This document shows positions 6,312 to 7,058 of a stretch of 7,058 nucleotides of DNA, in pieces. The notes under the pieces were generated by a model. The model saw only the letters and a program-made list of their open reading frames with translations. It was not told where the DNA came from and searched no databases. The DNA is from Candidatus Kapaibacterium sp. (GTDB lineage Bacteria > Bacteroidota > Ignavibacteria > Kapaibacteriales > UBA961), in assembly GCA_023253875.1 (NCBI GenBank), contig JALRFC010000089.1, positions 1-7,058 on the forward strand, given 5' to 3'. The position numbers and the translations under genes were made by a program. Position 1 is the stretch's first letter. Each line of letters begins with the position of its first letter.

Positions 6312-7058
6312 TTACAAACTCTCTTGTCGAACCCTTTCAAACAAAATGATGGATGCCGCTGCGGATGCATTCAAAGATTCCACATTGCCATACATCGGAA
6401 TGCGAATGAGTTTTGTGCATTCCTTGCGAATGGCGGGTCGCATGCCTTTGCCTTCGCTTCCAATCACTAGAATCGTGGGTCCCGAAAAGATCCCCGGTTC
6501 TGTGTATATCAGATCGGCAGATCCATCGGTACCAATAATCTCATAGCCAGCGGCTTTGCAATTGCGAAGTGCCACAAGGAGTGAATCCACTTTGGAAATC
6601 GGGAGGAATTCCATGGCTCCGGCTGCTGATTTGAATGTCGCAGGAGTGATTGGAGCTGCGTTTTCCGTCGGAATGATCATGCCCGATGCACCTGCACATT
6701 CTGCTGAACGCACTATCGCACCCACATTATGTGGATCATTGATTTCATCGAGAGCGATGATTAGGGGATTTGGTTTATCAGTTTGACCTGCATCGAGGAG
6801 GTCGAAGAGTGGAATATACGAAAGCATCGCCGTGAGTGCTATCACCCCTTGTGATGAGCCTCTTTCGAGAGGAATTCGACGTTCCATGTCATTGAATTTC
6901 ATTTTATCGGCGATGGAGCAGGCAATATTTGACTGTCTAGCCTTCATTCGAATTTCTTCAATTGCATCGCCGGATGCGCCATATTGCACAAAAATCTTCT
7001 CGATTTCTCTGCCTGCATTGAGTGCTTCAATGACAGCGCGTCTGCCATAGAGATAATG
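6312..7058 (-). CDS. rlmB: 23S rRNA (guanosine-2'-O)-methyltransferase RlmB-type (SpoU/TrmH family), 5' truncated by window edge
   Basis: The frame is open to the last base, giving 248 visible residues. The GTG at 6989 is internal, because HYLYGRRAVIEALNAGREIEKIF upstream of it is the conserved beginning of RlmB proteins. The true start is thus probably only a few codons outside. Residues 1 to about 75 form the SpoU substrate-binding domain. The rest is the SPOUT methyltransferase with its three motifs: LDEINDPHNVGAIVRSAE (N and catalytic-type R at about 103-120), ILVIGSEGKGMR (196-207) and MYGNVESLNASAAASIILFE (222-241), which forms the SAM-binding trefoil knot. RlmB methylates G2251 of 23S rRNA (E. 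coli numbering) in the P-loop. Related TrmH-type enzymes act on tRNA, so the exact target is inferred from the N-terminal domain. The gene precedes the BtuF-like gene with a 2-nt gap. Confidence 0.93.
   Translation of the reverse strand, partial: HYLYGRRAVIEALNAGREIEKIFVQYGASGDAIEEIRMKARQSNIACSIADKMKFNDMERRIPLERGSSQGVIALTAMLSYIPLFDLLDAGQTDKPNPLIIALDEINDPHNVGAIVRSAECAGASGMIIPTENAAPITPATFKSAAGAMEFLPISKVDSLLVALRNCKAAGYEIIGTDGSADLIYTEPGIFSGPTILVIGSEGKGMRPAIRKECTKLIRIPMYGNVESLNASAAASIILFERVRQESL

Noticed and set aside
5917..6546. A 209-codon plus-strand open frame antisense to the BtuF-like and rlmB genes
   Set aside because: The opposite strand encodes two well-conserved families across the same bases. 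The antisense product has no recognisable motif and no ribosome binding site supports it.

Overview
The window is a compact stretch of bacterial chromosome with no mobile element, CRISPR array or RNA gene that I can see. It probably comes from the Bacteroidota/Chlorobiota (FCB) lineage. The main support is two promoter elements that match the TAnnTTTG -7 box typical of that group, one on each side of the only real intergenic region. A PA-M28-PDZ secreted peptidase and a small outer-membrane barrel protein fit a Gram-negative FCB organism. Several genes nevertheless have clear Shine-Dalgarno sites (AGGGGA, GAGGA, AGAAAGGA), which are rarer in classical Bacteroidetes, so I leave the phylum open. 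Composition is moderately AT-rich and looks uniform, with no obvious foreign segment.

Layout. (1) 1-1367, plus strand: the 3' part of an M28 metallopeptidase gene with a C-terminal PDZ domain; its start lies outside the window. (2) 1376-3139, minus strand: a two-gene unit, miaB (tRNA ms2i6A methylthiotransferase) followed by a yraN-type nuclease-fold gene. (3) 3140-3369: a 230-bp divergent regulatory region. It holds a promoter for each side, a 7-bp direct repeat, and a perfect inverted pair of DnaA-box-like 9-mers. (4) 3370-5539, plus strand: dnaB (replicative helicase), then a CopZ-like heavy-metal chaperone 14 nt downstream, then a small predicted outer-membrane protein whose ATG overlaps the chaperone stop codon. 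(5) 5521-7058, minus strand: a 5'-truncated rlmB-type 23S rRNA 2'-O-methyltransferase gene, followed 2 nt later by a cobalamin-binding-type (BtuF-like) protein that has no signal peptide.

The genes are mostly core information-processing functions (replication, tRNA and rRNA modification) packed with metal or cofactor handling genes. Both convergent junctions are extremely tight: 8 nt apart at about 1370 and a 19-nt overlap at about 5530, with no recognisable intrinsic terminator. There is no evident new multi-gene system here. The best lead is the convergent DnaA-box pair just upstream of dnaB, which suggests that the helicase gene, and possibly miaB, is controlled by the replication initiator. 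Both ends of the window cut genes: the peptidase lacks its N-terminus, and the rRNA methyltransferase probably lacks only its first few codons.
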